From: Actinomycetes bacterium
GTDB lineage: Bacteria; Actinomycetota; Actinomycetes; Actinomycetales; Microbacteriaceae
Reading direction: 5' to 3'
NCBI GenBank assembly: GCA_023436775.1
Contig: JAEZHW010000036.1
Span: 1 to 64,000, forward strand
Length of the DNA: 64,000 nucleotides
The notes below the pieces were generated by a model. That model did not search any database. It was not told where the DNA came from and saw only the letters and a program-made list of their open reading frames with translations. Within the stretch, counting starts at the first letter, position 1; every line of letters starts with the position of its first letter. Positions 34,124-43,039 of the stretch are shown here, one piece after another. Position numbers and translations under genes: made by a program.

Positions 34124-35017
34124 ATGGGCAAGCACGACAAGGACGTCGACAAGAAGGCTGGCAAGCGCAAGCAGCGCCAGGATAGTGCCGAGGCGGTGAT
34201 CGCCGCGCTGCGCGTCGGCCCCGGCTTCGACTTCGACCGCTTCGATCCCGCGGCCACGCCGGGCGCGGCCAGCGAGAAGAAGGTGCTGGCCGAGTTCGAG
34301 GACGATGCCGCGGAGCTCGCCGAACTGCAGGAGCGGCTCTTCGCCGCAGGCAAGGGCGGCGACCAGCGCCGGGTACTGCTGGTGCTGCAGGGCATGGACA
34401 CCGCCGGCAAGGGCGGCATCGTGCGGCACGTGGTCGGCCAGGTCGATCCGCAGGGCGTGCGCATCACCGGCTTCAAAGCGCCGACACCGGAAGAACTGGA
34501 ACACGACTTCCTTTGGCGCATCGAGCGGGCACTACCGGGCGCGGGCATCATCGGCGTCTTCGACCGCTCGCACTACGAGGACGTGCTGATCGGCCGGGTT
34601 CGGGAACTCGCCCCGGCCGAGGAGATCGAGCGCCGCTACGGTGCGATCAATGACTTTGAGGCGCGCCTGGCGGCAGACGGCATCACGGTGGTGAAGTGTG
34701 CGCTGCTGGTCAGCCTCGACGAGCAGAAAGCGCGCCTGGCCGAACGCCTCGAGCGTCCAGACAAGCACTGGAAGTACAACCCCGGCGACCTCGCCGAACG
34801 CAAGCTGTGGCCGGCGTACCGGGAGGCCTACCGGATCATGTTCGAGCGCACCGCGACCGAGACCGCGCCCTGGTATGCGATTCCGGCGAACGAGAAATGG
34901 TACGCGCGGTTCGCGGTGCAGCAGTTGCTGCTCGACGCGCTGCGCCGCATCGACCCGCAGTGGCCGGCGGCCGACTTCGACGTGGCCGAGCAGCAGCGGT
35001 TGCTGGCGGAGTCCTAG
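34124..35017 (+). CDS. Polyphosphate kinase 2 family (PPK2)
   Basis: 297 aa, polyphosphate:nucleotide phosphotransferase. Walker A is GMDTAGKGG (90-98), Walker B IGVFDRSHYEDVL, and the lid includes RPDKHWKYNPGD. The phosphoacceptor (AMP, ADP or NDP) is not deducible with certainty. A Lys-rich stretch opens the protein. Start ATG at 34124 is 6 nt after CATACT; the frame continues 36 nt upstream without support. It interrupts the menaquinone cluster. Confidence 0.9.
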   Translation: MGKHDKDVDKKAGKRKQRQDSAEAVIAALRVGPGFDFDRFDPAATPGAASEKKVLAEFEDDAAELAELQERLFAAGKGGDQRRVLLVLQGMDTAGKGGIVRHVVGQVDPQGVRITGFKAPTPEELEHDFLWRIERALPGAGIIGVFDRSHYEDVLIGRVRELAPAEEIERRYGAINDFEARLAADGITVVKCALLVSLDEQKARLAERLERPDKHWKYNPGDLAERKLWPAYREAYRIMFERTATETAPWYAIPANEKWYARFAVQQLLLDALRRIDPQWPAADFDVAEQQRLLAES

Positions 35018-35100
35018 GACGGGCGGCCGTCCAAGTCGCCATCGGACGCGAGGCGGGACCTGCGACGCAGCCCGCGCCTCAACGCAGCGGGCGCCTCGAC

Positions 35101-36354
35101 CTAGCGGAACGCCTCCACGATCGGCCGGAACTTCATCGAGGTCTCGGCCAATTCCCGCTCTGGCTCCGACTCGGCCACGATGCCGCAGCCGGCATAGGCG
35201 GTGATCAGGCCCTCGGGGCGCACCTGTGCTGAGCGGACCGCGACGGCCCACTCGCCGTCGCCGTTGCCGTCGATCCAGCCGACTGGGCCGGCGTAGCGAC
35301 CACGATCGAAAGGTTCCAACTCGTCGATCACAGCGAGCGCGTCGGCCCGCGGAGTCCCTGCCACCGCAGCGGTCGGGTGCAGCGCCTGCACCAGGTCCAG
35401 GCTCGAGGAGCCATCGCCGAGGGTGCCCTCGACGTCGCTGGCGAGGTGCCAGAGGTTCGGCAGCTTCAGCGTGAACGGCAGCTCGGACACGCTCAGCGCC
35501 GTGGCGTGCGAGCGCAGTGCGCTGGTCACCGAACGCACCGCGAACTGGTGCTCGTCCAAGTCCTTCGCCGAGGTCGCGAGCTGCACCGCCGCCTCGGTGT
35601 CGCTGGCAGCGTCTTCGCCTCGTGCCATCGACCCGGCCAGCACGCGGGCCGAGAACGACGCCTGTGACACCTGGATCAGCGTCTCCGGGCTCGACCCGAT
35701 GAAGCCGTCCACCGCGAAGGTCCAGCAGTCCGGGTAGCCGGTCACCAGCGCGTCCAGCGCGGTGCGCAGGTCACTGCCCGCGGGCAGGTCCGCAACTGCG
35801 TCACGGGCCAGCACGGTCTTCTCGAGCCGTCCGGCCTGGATGTGCTCGACGGCTCGGCGGACGGCGCTGACGAACTCGTCGCGACCCTGCGTGCCGGTGC
35901 GGAACGTTGCACGCGCGGGTGTGCCGAACGCGGTTGCGGCGGGGAGGGCTGGGGGCGCAGCGGGCGGGGTGGAGCCGGCCACCGCCTCGCCGAATCGAAT
36001 CTGGGTGAGCCACCGTTGACCGTCGCGGACGCCGACGATGCGTTCGGGAACGATCAGGACGCTGGGCAGCGCGGAGCGGTCCGAGAAGGCGAAGGTGCCG
36101 AAGGCGACGAGGCCGGTTCCAGGCAGGCCCAGCGGATCCGTGACGTGCGTGCGGGCGGCGAGCTCGCGCCAGGCAGCGGCGGCCTGCGCGATGCGGTTCG
36201 CGCCGCGAAACTCCAGCCGGAGCGCTTCGCCGATGCCGACCATGCCGTCGCCGCGACGCGACCACAGTAGGGGCGCTGCAGGATCTGACAGCTGCAGCAG
36301 CGGGGCATCGCCGTCCAGCGGCAATGTGACCGCCGTGAGGGACTCCGGGAGCAC
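35101..36354 (-). CDS. menF: Isochorismate synthase
   Basis: First committed enzyme of menaquinone synthesis, 417 aa, chorismate-binding fold. Motifs: RLEKTVLARD, FIGSSPETLI, LAGSMARGED, ALHPTAAVAGTPRADAL and the metal-binding YAGCGIVAESEPERELAET at the C-terminus. GTG start 6 nt after TAGAAT on the minus strand: leaderless. An EntC role is less likely because no siderophore gene is near. Confidence 0.92.
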   Translation of the reverse strand: MLPESLTAVTLPLDGDAPLLQLSDPAAPLLWSRRGDGMVGIGEALRLEFRGANRIAQAAAAWRELAARTHVTDPLGLPGTGLVAFGTFAFSDRSALPSVLIVPERIVGVRDGQRWLTQIRFGEAVAGSTPPAAPPALPAATAFGTPARATFRTGTQGRDEFVSAVRRAVEHIQAGRLEKTVLARDAVADLPAGSDLRTALDALVTGYPDCWTFAVDGFIGSSPETLIQVSQASFSARVLAGSMARGEDAASDTEAAVQLATSAKDLDEHQFAVRSVTSALRSHATALSVSELPFTLKLPNLWHLASDVEGTLGDGSSSLDLVQALHPTAAVAGTPRADALAVIDELEPFDRGRYAGPVGWIDGNGDGEWAVAVRSAQVRPEGLITAYAGCGIVAESEPERELAETSMKFRPIVEAFR

Positions 36355-36422
36355 GCCCCCATTCTATGCTCGGGGCATCCGGCCAGCCTGGGCGAGCGGG
36401 GCAGCACTAGGATGGAAGCATC

Positions 36423-37499
36423 GTGAGCACAGCGACGGCCATCCCTCAGGACTGGGCGGCTACCATGCGAGCCTTGGGGCTGCAGGGCCGCACTTTTGCG
36501 ACCCCTGGGGGCCGTGCCCTCATCGGTGAGATCGAACGAGGCTTGAGCCTGGTTGAGGGCCGACTCGCCACCGAACTGCACTTCGGCGACGAACTCGCTG
36601 ACGCCTCCGCCCGCTACCTGCTGGACGCCGGTGGCAAGCGGGTTCGCCCGGCCCTGGTGCTGCTCACCGCACAGCTCGGTGACGGCGTCACCGACGCGGT
36701 CCAGATCGCTGCCACCGCCATCGAACTCACCCACGTCGCGACGCTGTACCACGACGACGTGATGGACGAGGCCCCGCTGCGTCGCGGACGCCCCAGCGTG
36801 CACGAGGTGTGGGGGAACGCGGTCGCGGTCCTCACCGGCGACCTCATGTTCGCGCGCGCCTCCAGCATGGTGGCGACCCTCGGCGAGGTGGCCCTGCGGT
36901 TGCAGGCCGAAACCTTCGAACGCCTCTGCCTCGGCCAGTTGCGCGAGACCGTCGGTCCGCGCCCGGGCGAGGACGAGATCGCGCACTACATCCAGGTGCT
37001 GCGTGACAAGACCGGGTCGCTGCTGGCCCTCGCGGTCCAGCTCGGCGCTGTGTTCTCGAACGCGCCCGCATCGGTCGTGCAGCCGCTGGTCACCTTCGGT
37101 GAGCAGATCGGCCTGGCCTTCCAGCTCATCGACGACGTCCTCGACCTGTCGGCCGAGTCGAAGAAGACCGGTAAGCAGGTCGGCACTGACCTCGCCGCTG
37201 GTGTCCCGACGCTGCCGCTGCTGCAGTTGCAGGCCCGCGCCGCGGCCGGGGACGCAGACGCCCAGGCGCTGCTGGACCGGATCGAGCAGGCGCGCGCCGC
37301 TGGCGGCGACGACCCCACCCACCCGAGCATCGCCGAAGTGGCTGCCGCCCTGCGCGCCCACGACGTGACGGCCGAGACCGTGGCCTACGCCCGCGAAGTC
37401 GCCGCCGACGCGGTGGCTGCGCTCGACGAACTGCCGAAGGGCACTGTGCGCAAGGCGCTGACCGCCTTCGCTGAGCACGTCATCGCTCGCACTGGCTAA
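36423..37499 (+). CDS. Long-chain polyprenyl diphosphate synthase
   Basis: Makes the isoprenoid tail that MenA attaches to menaquinone; 358 aa. First Asp-rich motif DDVMDEAPLRRG (from residue 111), second LIDDVLDLSAESKKTGKQVG. KRVRPALVLL binds the allylic substrate. Product length cannot be read directly. GTG start 9 nt after TAGGAT (36408-36413). Divergent from menF with 68 bp between; the menG methyltransferase often found here is absent. Confidence 0.92.
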   Translation: MSTATAIPQDWAATMRALGLQGRTFATPGGRALIGEIERGLSLVEGRLATELHFGDELADASARYLLDAGGKRVRPALVLLTAQLGDGVTDAVQIAATAIELTHVATLYHDDVMDEAPLRRGRPSVHEVWGNAVAVLTGDLMFARASSMVATLGEVALRLQAETFERLCLGQLRETVGPRPGEDEIAHYIQVLRDKTGSLLALAVQLGAVFSNAPASVVQPLVTFGEQIGLAFQLIDDVLDLSAESKKTGKQVGTDLAAGVPTLPLLQLQARAAAGDADAQALLDRIEQARAAGGDDPTHPSIAEVAAALRAHDVTAETVAYAREVAADAVAALDELPKGTVRKALTAFAEHVIARTG

Positions 37500-37568
37500 C
37501 CCGCGCCGGGCGCGTCCCGGCAACGTCCCGCGCCAGCACCGCCTGGCACCGCAGGAAGGAACCCGCAC

Positions 37569-38942
37569 GTGACCCAGCTGCGACTCGCGATCGTTGGCGC
37601 CGGCCCCGCCGGCATCTACGCCGCAGACCTGATTTCGAAGGCCGAGCGCGATTTCGACGTCTCCATCGACCTGTTCGAGCGCCTGCCCGCACCCTACGGT
37701 CTGGTCCGCTACGGTGTCTCGCCGGACCACCCGCGCATCAAGGGGATCATCACCGCCCTGCGCGAGGTGCTGGACCGCGGCTTCATCCGCATCTTCGGCA
37801 ACGTCAACTACGGCACCGACATCACCCTCGAGGACCTGCAGCGGCACTACCACGCCGTCATCTTCGCCACCGGGGCGATCCGCGATGCCGACCTGAACAT
37901 CCCCGGTATCGACCTGGACGGCTCCTACGGCGCAGCCGACTTCGTGTCCTGGTTTGACGGGCACCCCGACGTGCCGCGCACCTGGCCGCTCGAGGCCAAG
38001 GAGATCGCCGTGATCGGCAACGGTAACGTCGCCCTCGATGTCGCGCGCATGCTGGCGAAGCACCCCGAGGACCTGTTGCCAACCGAGATCCCGGACAACG
38101 TGTACCAGGGGCTGAAGGCCTCGCCAGTGACCGACGTGCACGTCTTCGGTCGCCGCGGGCCGATGCAGGTGAAGTTCACCCCGCTGGAGCTGCGCGAACT
38201 CGGTGAGGTGCCGAACGTCGACATCGTCGTCTATGACGAGGACTTCGACTACGACGAGGCGGCCCAGACCGCGATCCAGACCAACAAGCAGATCATGGTG
38301 ATCAACCGGATCATGCAGGCCTGGCGCGAGCGTCCGGAGGGGAACGCCCCGCGCCGCCTGCACCTGCACTTCTACTCGAAGCCGCACGAGGTGCTCGGTG
38401 AGGATGGCAAGGTCGTGGGCCTGCGGATCGAGCGCACCAAGTCCGACGGTGCCGGTGGCGTCGAGGGCACGGGCGAGTTCCGCGACTTCCCAGTGCAGGC
38501 AATCTACCGCGCGGTCGGCTATTTCGGCTCGCCGCTGCCCGGCATCCCCTTCGACGAGCGTCGCGGCGTGATCCCGAACAGCGAGGGTCGCGTGCTGCGC
38601 GACGACGAGACCAGCCCCGGCCAGTTCAACGAGCAGATGCCCGGCGTCTATGCCACCGGCTGGATCAAGCGCGGCCCGGTCGGTCTGATCGGCCACACGA
38701 AGTCGGACGCCATGGAGACCATCGGCCACCTGCTGCGCGACCAGGCCTCGTGGTGGTCGCCGAGCCAGCCCGAGGAGGAGGCAATCCTGGAACTGCTGTC
38801 CAGCCGCGGCGTGCAGTGGACCGACCTCGAGGGGTGGCACCGCCTCGACGAGCACGAGATCGCGCTCGGCGCCGAGCAGGGCCGCGCGCGCATCAAGGTC
38901 GTGCCGCGCGAGGAGATGGTGCAGATTTCGCGAGGCGAGTAA
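37569..38942 (+). CDS. fprA: Ferredoxin/adrenodoxin-type NADP+ reductase (FprA)
   Basis: FAD enzyme of 457 aa passing electrons between NADPH and ferredoxin. FAD motif AIVGAGPAGIYAADLL-like near the N-terminus, LVRYGVSPDHPRIKGI, the NADP motif VIGNGNVALDVARML, and GWIKRGPVGLIGHTKSDA binding FAD near the C-terminus, as in mycobacterial FprA. GTG start with AGGAAGGA upstream. A terminator hairpin follows. Confidence 0.93.
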   Translation: MTQLRLAIVGAGPAGIYAADLISKAERDFDVSIDLFERLPAPYGLVRYGVSPDHPRIKGIITALREVLDRGFIRIFGNVNYGTDITLEDLQRHYHAVIFATGAIRDADLNIPGIDLDGSYGAADFVSWFDGHPDVPRTWPLEAKEIAVIGNGNVALDVARMLAKHPEDLLPTEIPDNVYQGLKASPVTDVHVFGRRGPMQVKFTPLELRELGEVPNVDIVVYDEDFDYDEAAQTAIQTNKQIMVINRIMQAWRERPEGNAPRRLHLHFYSKPHEVLGEDGKVVGLRIERTKSDGAGGVEGTGEFRDFPVQAIYRAVGYFGSPLPGIPFDERRGVIPNSEGRVLRDDETSPGQFNEQMPGVYATGWIKRGPVGLIGHTKSDAMETIGHLLRDQASWWSPSQPEEEAILELLSSRGVQWTDLEGWHRLDEHEIALGAEQGRARIKVVPREEMVQISRGE

Positions 38943-38954
38943 CGCCTCGAACGC

Positions 38955-38995
38955 AGCGACCCCGCCGCCCAGTGCTTGGGCTGCGGGGTCGCTGT
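38955..38995 (+). terminator. Terminator of fprA
   Basis: CAGCGACCCCGC at 38955-38966 pairs with GCGGGGTCGCTG at 38984-38995, with an inner CCCA/TGGG pairing, followed by TAGTTTAG. Confidence 0.75.
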
Positions 38996-39020
38996 AGTTT
39001 AGCTTGCGGTAGTGGGTGGG

Positions 39021-39050
39021 GGCCAGCACGCGCGTGCTGCGGTGCTGGCC
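39021..39050 (-). terminator. Terminator of yajQ
   Basis: GGCCAGCAC (39021-39029) and GTGCTGGCC (39042-39050) form a 9-bp stem just beyond the yajQ stop on the minus strand. Confidence 0.65.
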
Positions 39051-39065
39051 GGTGCCCGGCCTCGC

Positions 39066-39554
39066 CTAGCGGTAGTTCGTGAACTGCAGGTCGAGCTCGA
39101 TGTCCGCGCCCTTCAGCAGCGCGATCGCGGCCTGCAGGTCGTCGCGGCTCTTGGAGGAGACGCGCACCTCGTCGCCCTGGATGGTGGCCTTGATCGACTT
39201 GGGTCCCTCATCACGCAGCAGCTTGGTGATCTTCTTGGCGTTGTCGGAGTCGATGCCCTGCTTGAGGCTGGCCTCGAGGCGCACCTCCTTGCCGCTCTGC
39301 TTCGGCTCGCCCGCGTCGAGGCTCTTCAGCGAGATACCGCGCTTCACGAGCTTCGACTGGAACACATCCAGGATCGCGTTGACCCGCTCCTCGGTGTTGG
39401 CGACCATGACGATTTTGTCGCCGGACCAGCTGATGGAGGCACCGACACCCTTGAAGTCGTAGCGCTGCTCGATCTCCTTCGCGGCCTGGTTGAGGGCGTT
39501 GTCGGCCTCCTGCCGGTCCACCTTGCTGACAATGTCGAACGAAGAATCTGCCAT
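39066..39554 (-). CDS. yajQ: YajQ family nucleotide-binding protein
   Basis: 162 aa, two ferredoxin-like repeats; begins MADSSFDIVSKVDRQEADNA and ends DLQFTNYR, both diagnostic. Xanthomonas homologues bind cyclic di-GMP; others bind tRNA or GTP, so the ligand here is open. ATG at 39554, 6 nt after TAGGCT on the minus strand: leaderless. Confidence 0.93.
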   Translation of the reverse strand: MADSSFDIVSKVDRQEADNALNQAAKEIEQRYDFKGVGASISWSGDKIVMVANTEERVNAILDVFQSKLVKRGISLKSLDAGEPKQSGKEVRLEASLKQGIDSDNAKKITKLLRDEGPKSIKATIQGDEVRVSSKSRDDLQAAIALLKGADIELDLQFTNYR

Positions 39555-39653
39555 GCCCTAAGCCTAGCCCGCGTCGGTTTCGTACATTGGCGAGAAACCG
39601 GTAAACTCATCGAAGCCTTCGGTTTGGTGAATACACTGGCCCGGGGGCTGCAC

Positions 39654-39735
39654 GGCGAGTTACCCAAGCGGCCAAAGGGATCTGACTGTAAATCAGCTGG
39701 CTCTGCCTTCGGGGGTTCGAATCCCTCACTCGCCA
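39654..39735 (+). tRNA. tRNA-Tyr (anticodon GUA)
   Basis: Acceptor GGCGAGT/ACTCGCC, anticodon stem CTGA/TCAG around loop CTGTAAA (anticodon GTA), long variable arm, and T-arm GGGGGTTCGAATCCCTC. CCA is not encoded. Its 3' end is the boundary of the low-GC island. Confidence 0.96.
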
Positions 39736-39748
39736 CTGCAACGCGTTG

Positions 39749-39772
39749 GGCCCCGCACTTCGGTGCGGGGCC
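39749..39772. terminator. Perfect UUCG-loop hairpin after tRNA-Tyr
   Basis: GGCCCCGCAC and GTGCGGGGCC enclose a TTCG tetraloop. It lies between tRNA-Tyr and the 3' end of the island operon and probably terminates both. Confidence 0.75.
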
Positions 39773-39790
39773 AAACGCGTGTCGCGAAGT

Positions 39791-42076
39791 CTACTCAGTA
39801 GCGCCGTTCCCTAATTCAAGGTGGCTGTGGAGAATCTGTAAGAAGCCGAATTCTTCCTCGCTCACGGCGTCGTTGTGAGCAACCTTGTTTCTGACCTTGT
39901 TCAGCTGATCAAGCCAGTCCAGTTTTTGCCGCCAACTCTTCTTGGAATCACTCGGCAGCATGTATGTCCGTTCAAACAATTGCGCCCATACTTCACCGCC
40001 GGCATGCTGCATGATCTTCTTGTAGTCAATGAGATAGAGCGCATTCCACCAGTCAACTTCAATCCCGTCATCGCGCTCGTGCGTTTTCTCCGCAGCTCGG
40101 CTGTGGGCGTCCCGGTAGATCTGTTGGGGAACCGCTTCGCGGAACCAGTTGGAAGCGAACCTGTCTTCCAACCGCCTTCTTATATCGGCGTTCAGGAATT
40201 GCTCGATATCTCGTATCAGCCCAAACGATTCTTGGTTGAATAGCCGCATTTGGTCGCGTTTCCACTGTTCATATCCGTCCGGATTGAAGTCCGGAACTCT
40301 GGACACGAGTCCCTCTTGGAACTTCCGCAAGTACTTCATCGGCGCTCCCGCACCTAGCCAAGCTCGAATTTCGCTTATGGCCGCAGCATCTAACGATCGG
40401 ATGAACTCAACGAACGCATGCAGCCCTGGCCGAATTTGGCCGAAAACCTCGCGTGCGGTTTGTGTCCGAGCATCCACAAGTCCAAGACGCTCAAAGTGAC
40501 TAATCAGGTCGCCGACGAGTCGGAGTACCGCCTCTACCCCCGGGTTCGTAAATACAATTCCACCTTCTGCCCTGCCCCTGTTCCATTGATCCGGCAACTC
40601 ATCACGGAGGCACTCGAACACTAGTTCGAGGAATGCCATAAGTGCATCTAACGTTGGCTGATTTTCCCCTCGGTAGAAGGAACCAACTCGGCGCATTTCG
40701 TTGGAAGTGAATTCACCTATGAAGCCGGCACGATCGATGCCGCGGTTAATCGCATCGAGAGAAATGCACCGACGGTCGTTGGACTTTTCTTCGCCGATAA
40801 TCACTCTTCCTCGGAGGGGCGAGGTCTTGGATTCGCCAAGTAATTGACCCAGTTGTAGCTTCAGTGCTTGAGCTCGCCTACGTAGATCGGGACTGGTCCA
40901 CTCCAGGGACGCCTTCAGCGTCAGCCGCAAGTTCTTTGGAACCGCCTGTTGGTTCTCATTGATCTCCATAAAAATCTGCAACTGTTTCGAACCGTCCAGG
41001 TCGACGAATGCGACCACTGGTATCAGCTCTGTCTCAGCGCGACTAGAGAAGGCATACCCAAACAGGCGATGCTGCCCGTCGACGATATAGGCGGATCTGT
41101 ACTTCGCCGGTAAATGGAGAATTCCGATAGCTGGACCCGAGACGTCTTTCGACAGACGATCAAATTGCAGCTTTCTCTTGCCACTATCAATATTGATTAT
41201 TACCGAGTTGGGAAAGAACCCGCCTGAATCTACGAATCTCGACACAGAGAGCAGGCGCGATCGCTTGATGAGCCGCTGGTAGGTCGGCATCCACCTTATG
41301 TTCGCGTTATTCCGATGCAAGACATAGGCAGTCGGGAGTAGTCTCGCGGGCTCAATGGCGAAAGCGTAGTACTGAAGACCGCCCATTCGGCCTTGAATGG
41401 CCGGCACCCGGATATCTAACCCTGGAACCTTCTGCCCAGCAAACAGATTGCCCAGTAACTGATACTTTGCAGCCGACCCCAAGTGCTTGGCCAACTCTAA
41501 GTAATAGTCCACAGCCTCTTCGTTCAGGTGATAGAGATCTGCTCCCTCTATTCGATCTCGGGCCTCATCTGTGACGACATAGTTGTTGGTAGCGATAATG
41601 AACTTAATCTTTCGTCCGGGGAACTCCGCCCGAAGTCGATCCGTCACTCCCTTCTTGTATCCCAGAATGATCTCTATCTCAGTTTTAAGGGCGCTCTTCC
41701 GAGGGATCTCTCCGTCGGCGGACTTGCATTCCACGACAAGAATTGCAGTGTCATCGACAGCAAGGACGTCGATCTGCTTGGCAGCTCCGTCATGTTTTCC
41801 ATACTGAATAGTCAAACGGCGATCGCGATTCAGTGCGGAGAACCCCAATCGCGACAACATTGACCAGACGCGATCTTCGAACGCCACTTCATGTGGCTTC
41901 GGCTTTCGAAGCCAAGTGTGTGCCTTGAGTTCTCGGTCGATCACCCAGCCTTCCCCAAGTTCCAGGTAGTGCGGAACTTCATCGTGTCGCACCTTCTTCC
42001 TCAGGTATGGCGACTCGCGTCCTGGCCTGCTAGCAACGACTTGTCGACCCGACAACAAGGAATCACTGATCAACAT
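39791..42076 (-). CDS. PD-(D/E)xK nuclease-like / DGQHR (DndB-like) / HEPN-like fusion protein
   Basis: 761 aa, no signal peptide. Residues about 60-200 carry a restriction-nuclease-like pattern: Glu67 in a leading helix, QIDVLAVDDTAILVVECKSA with Asp103, Glu116 and Lys118. Residues about 220-460 form a DGQHR domain (YIVDGQHRLFGYAF, DGQHR at 333-337; then FMEINENQQAVPKNL), the hallmark of DndB and phosphorothioation-associated proteins. The C-terminus (about 710-760) is helical with RNKVAH (Arg729, His734), the RX4H pattern of HEPN RNases. It starts directly after the stop of the methyltransferase gene (TGAATG) with GGGGGAG upstream, so the two are translationally coupled. Low GC indicates transfer. 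Probably anti-phage defence; target and trigger unknown. Confidence 0.85.
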   Translation of the reverse strand: MLISDSLLSGRQVVASRPGRESPYLRKKVRHDEVPHYLELGEGWVIDRELKAHTWLRKPKPHEVAFEDRVWSMLSRLGFSALNRDRRLTIQYGKHDGAAKQIDVLAVDDTAILVVECKSADGEIPRKSALKTEIEIILGYKKGVTDRLRAEFPGRKIKFIIATNNYVVTDEARDRIEGADLYHLNEEAVDYYLELAKHLGSAAKYQLLGNLFAGQKVPGLDIRVPAIQGRMGGLQYYAFAIEPARLLPTAYVLHRNNANIRWMPTYQRLIKRSRLLSVSRFVDSGGFFPNSVIINIDSGKRKLQFDRLSKDVSGPAIGILHLPAKYRSAYIVDGQHRLFGYAFSSRAETELIPVVAFVDLDGSKQLQIFMEINENQQAVPKNLRLTLKASLEWTSPDLRRRAQALKLQLGQLLGESKTSPLRGRVIIGEEKSNDRRCISLDAINRGIDRAGFIGEFTSNEMRRVGSFYRGENQPTLDALMAFLELVFECLRDELPDQWNRGRAEGGIVFTNPGVEAVLRLVGDLISHFERLGLVDARTQTAREVFGQIRPGLHAFVEFIRSLDAAAISEIRAWLGAGAPMKYLRKFQEGLVSRVPDFNPDGYEQWKRDQMRLFNQESFGLIRDIEQFLNADIRRRLEDRFASNWFREAVPQQIYRDAHSRAAEKTHERDDGIEVDWWNALYLIDYKKIMQHAGGEVWAQLFERTYMLPSDSKKSWRQKLDWLDQLNKVRNKVAHNDAVSEEEFGFLQILHSHLELGNGATE

Positions 42077-43039
42077 TCACTCCCCCAAATTGGTAAACAA
42101 GTACTCGTCGGCTTGACCTCGAGTGGCGGATCGTCCACCGACAGCATTTGGGCGCGAGACGACAAACCGGCGTCCCAAATGCTTGAACAAGGCATCAATA
42201 GAGTCATGCGCTGCGTTAGTAAGGACGTAATACGCCTTCCGAGCGACAATTTGAGTGATGACTTCGGCTAACTTCTTCTGATCATCGAAGGAGAACAGCC
42301 TCTGGTTGTACTTGATAAATCCGTTGTTGTTGTGCGCCACGGTATACGGGGGGTCCAGAAACACGAAGTCTCCTTCGCGCACATTGGCCACCATTGACTC
42401 GAATGACCCGGCCGCCAGATGCACTTCTTGCAGTCGCAAGGCGACCGCCTGCAACACGTCGAGTGAAGGAATATTCGGGTTTGGCCGATTGCCAAACGGA
42501 ACGTTGTACTGTCCAAGGCGATTTACTCGATAAATACCATTGAACGACGTGTGATTCAGGTAGATGAAGCGCGCCGCGGCTTCCGCCGGGTCAGAAGGTA
42601 CCGCTGCTCGAAGTTGATAGTAAGTCTGCGCGTCGTTGACATACTTCTCTAAGTGATCAGTTATCGACTTGGCATCCGCCTTGACGGCCTGATAGGTCTG
42701 AATCAAATCAGCGTTTAGGTCCGCAAGATAGGACGTAGAACGCGGGTGAAGCCCAAAGAACATGGCCCCACCACCGAGAAACGGCTCGTGGTAGGCGCGA
42801 TAATTGGTGCCGCGGAGGAGTTCTTTCACACTGGGAACGAGCCAGCGTTTCCCGCCGACCCATCTCAGAAACGGCCGGACCCTTTGGTCAGAAATTGCGG
42901 GCTCGCTCGGCTCAATAGTGCTGCCAGTTATCGAAACCAACACGCCCCCCGTGGCTGTTCTGTTGTTCGACACCATACCCAAGGCGAAGGGCGCGGCAAA
43001 TGGTTGGCTGTGCGCCACTTCGGTTTCTACCCACATCAT
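42077..43039 (-). CDS. D12-class DNA adenine-N6 methyltransferase (Dam family)
   Basis: Methylates adenine in DNA; up to 320 aa. Motif X is RPFLRWVGGKRWLVPS (55-70), motif I HEPFLGGGAMFF (84-95), the family block LNHTSFNGIYRVNRLGQYNV, and catalytic DPPY (229-232), order as in Dam, so GATC-like specificity is possible but unproven. About 50 unconserved residues precede motif X, so the true start may lie downstream of 43039; no strong ribosome site marks it. First gene of a two-gene unit with the nuclease-DGQHR protein; composition foreign to the neighbourhood. Confidence 0.88.
   Translation of the reverse strand: MMWVETEVAHSQPFAAPFALGMVSNNRTATGGVLVSITGSTIEPSEPAISDQRVRPFLRWVGGKRWLVPSVKELLRGTNYRAYHEPFLGGGAMFFGLHPRSTSYLADLNADLIQTYQAVKADAKSITDHLEKYVNDAQTYYQLRAAVPSDPAEAAARFIYLNHTSFNGIYRVNRLGQYNVPFGNRPNPNIPSLDVLQAVALRLQEVHLAAGSFESMVANVREGDFVFLDPPYTVAHNNNGFIKYNQRLFSFDDQKKLAEVITQIVARKAYYVLTNAAHDSIDALFKHLGRRFVVSRPNAVGGRSATRGQADEYLFTNLGE

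Noticed and set aside
32198..34504. 768-codon open frame on the minus strand across menD and PPK2
   Set aside because: It is the mirror of high-GC3 coding DNA; menD and PPK2 on the plus strand have full family motifs, and this frame has none.
36054..39029. 991-codon open frame on the minus strand across polyprenyl synthase and fprA
   Set aside because: Shadow of two well-supported plus-strand genes; its end merges out of frame into the isochorismate synthase gene.
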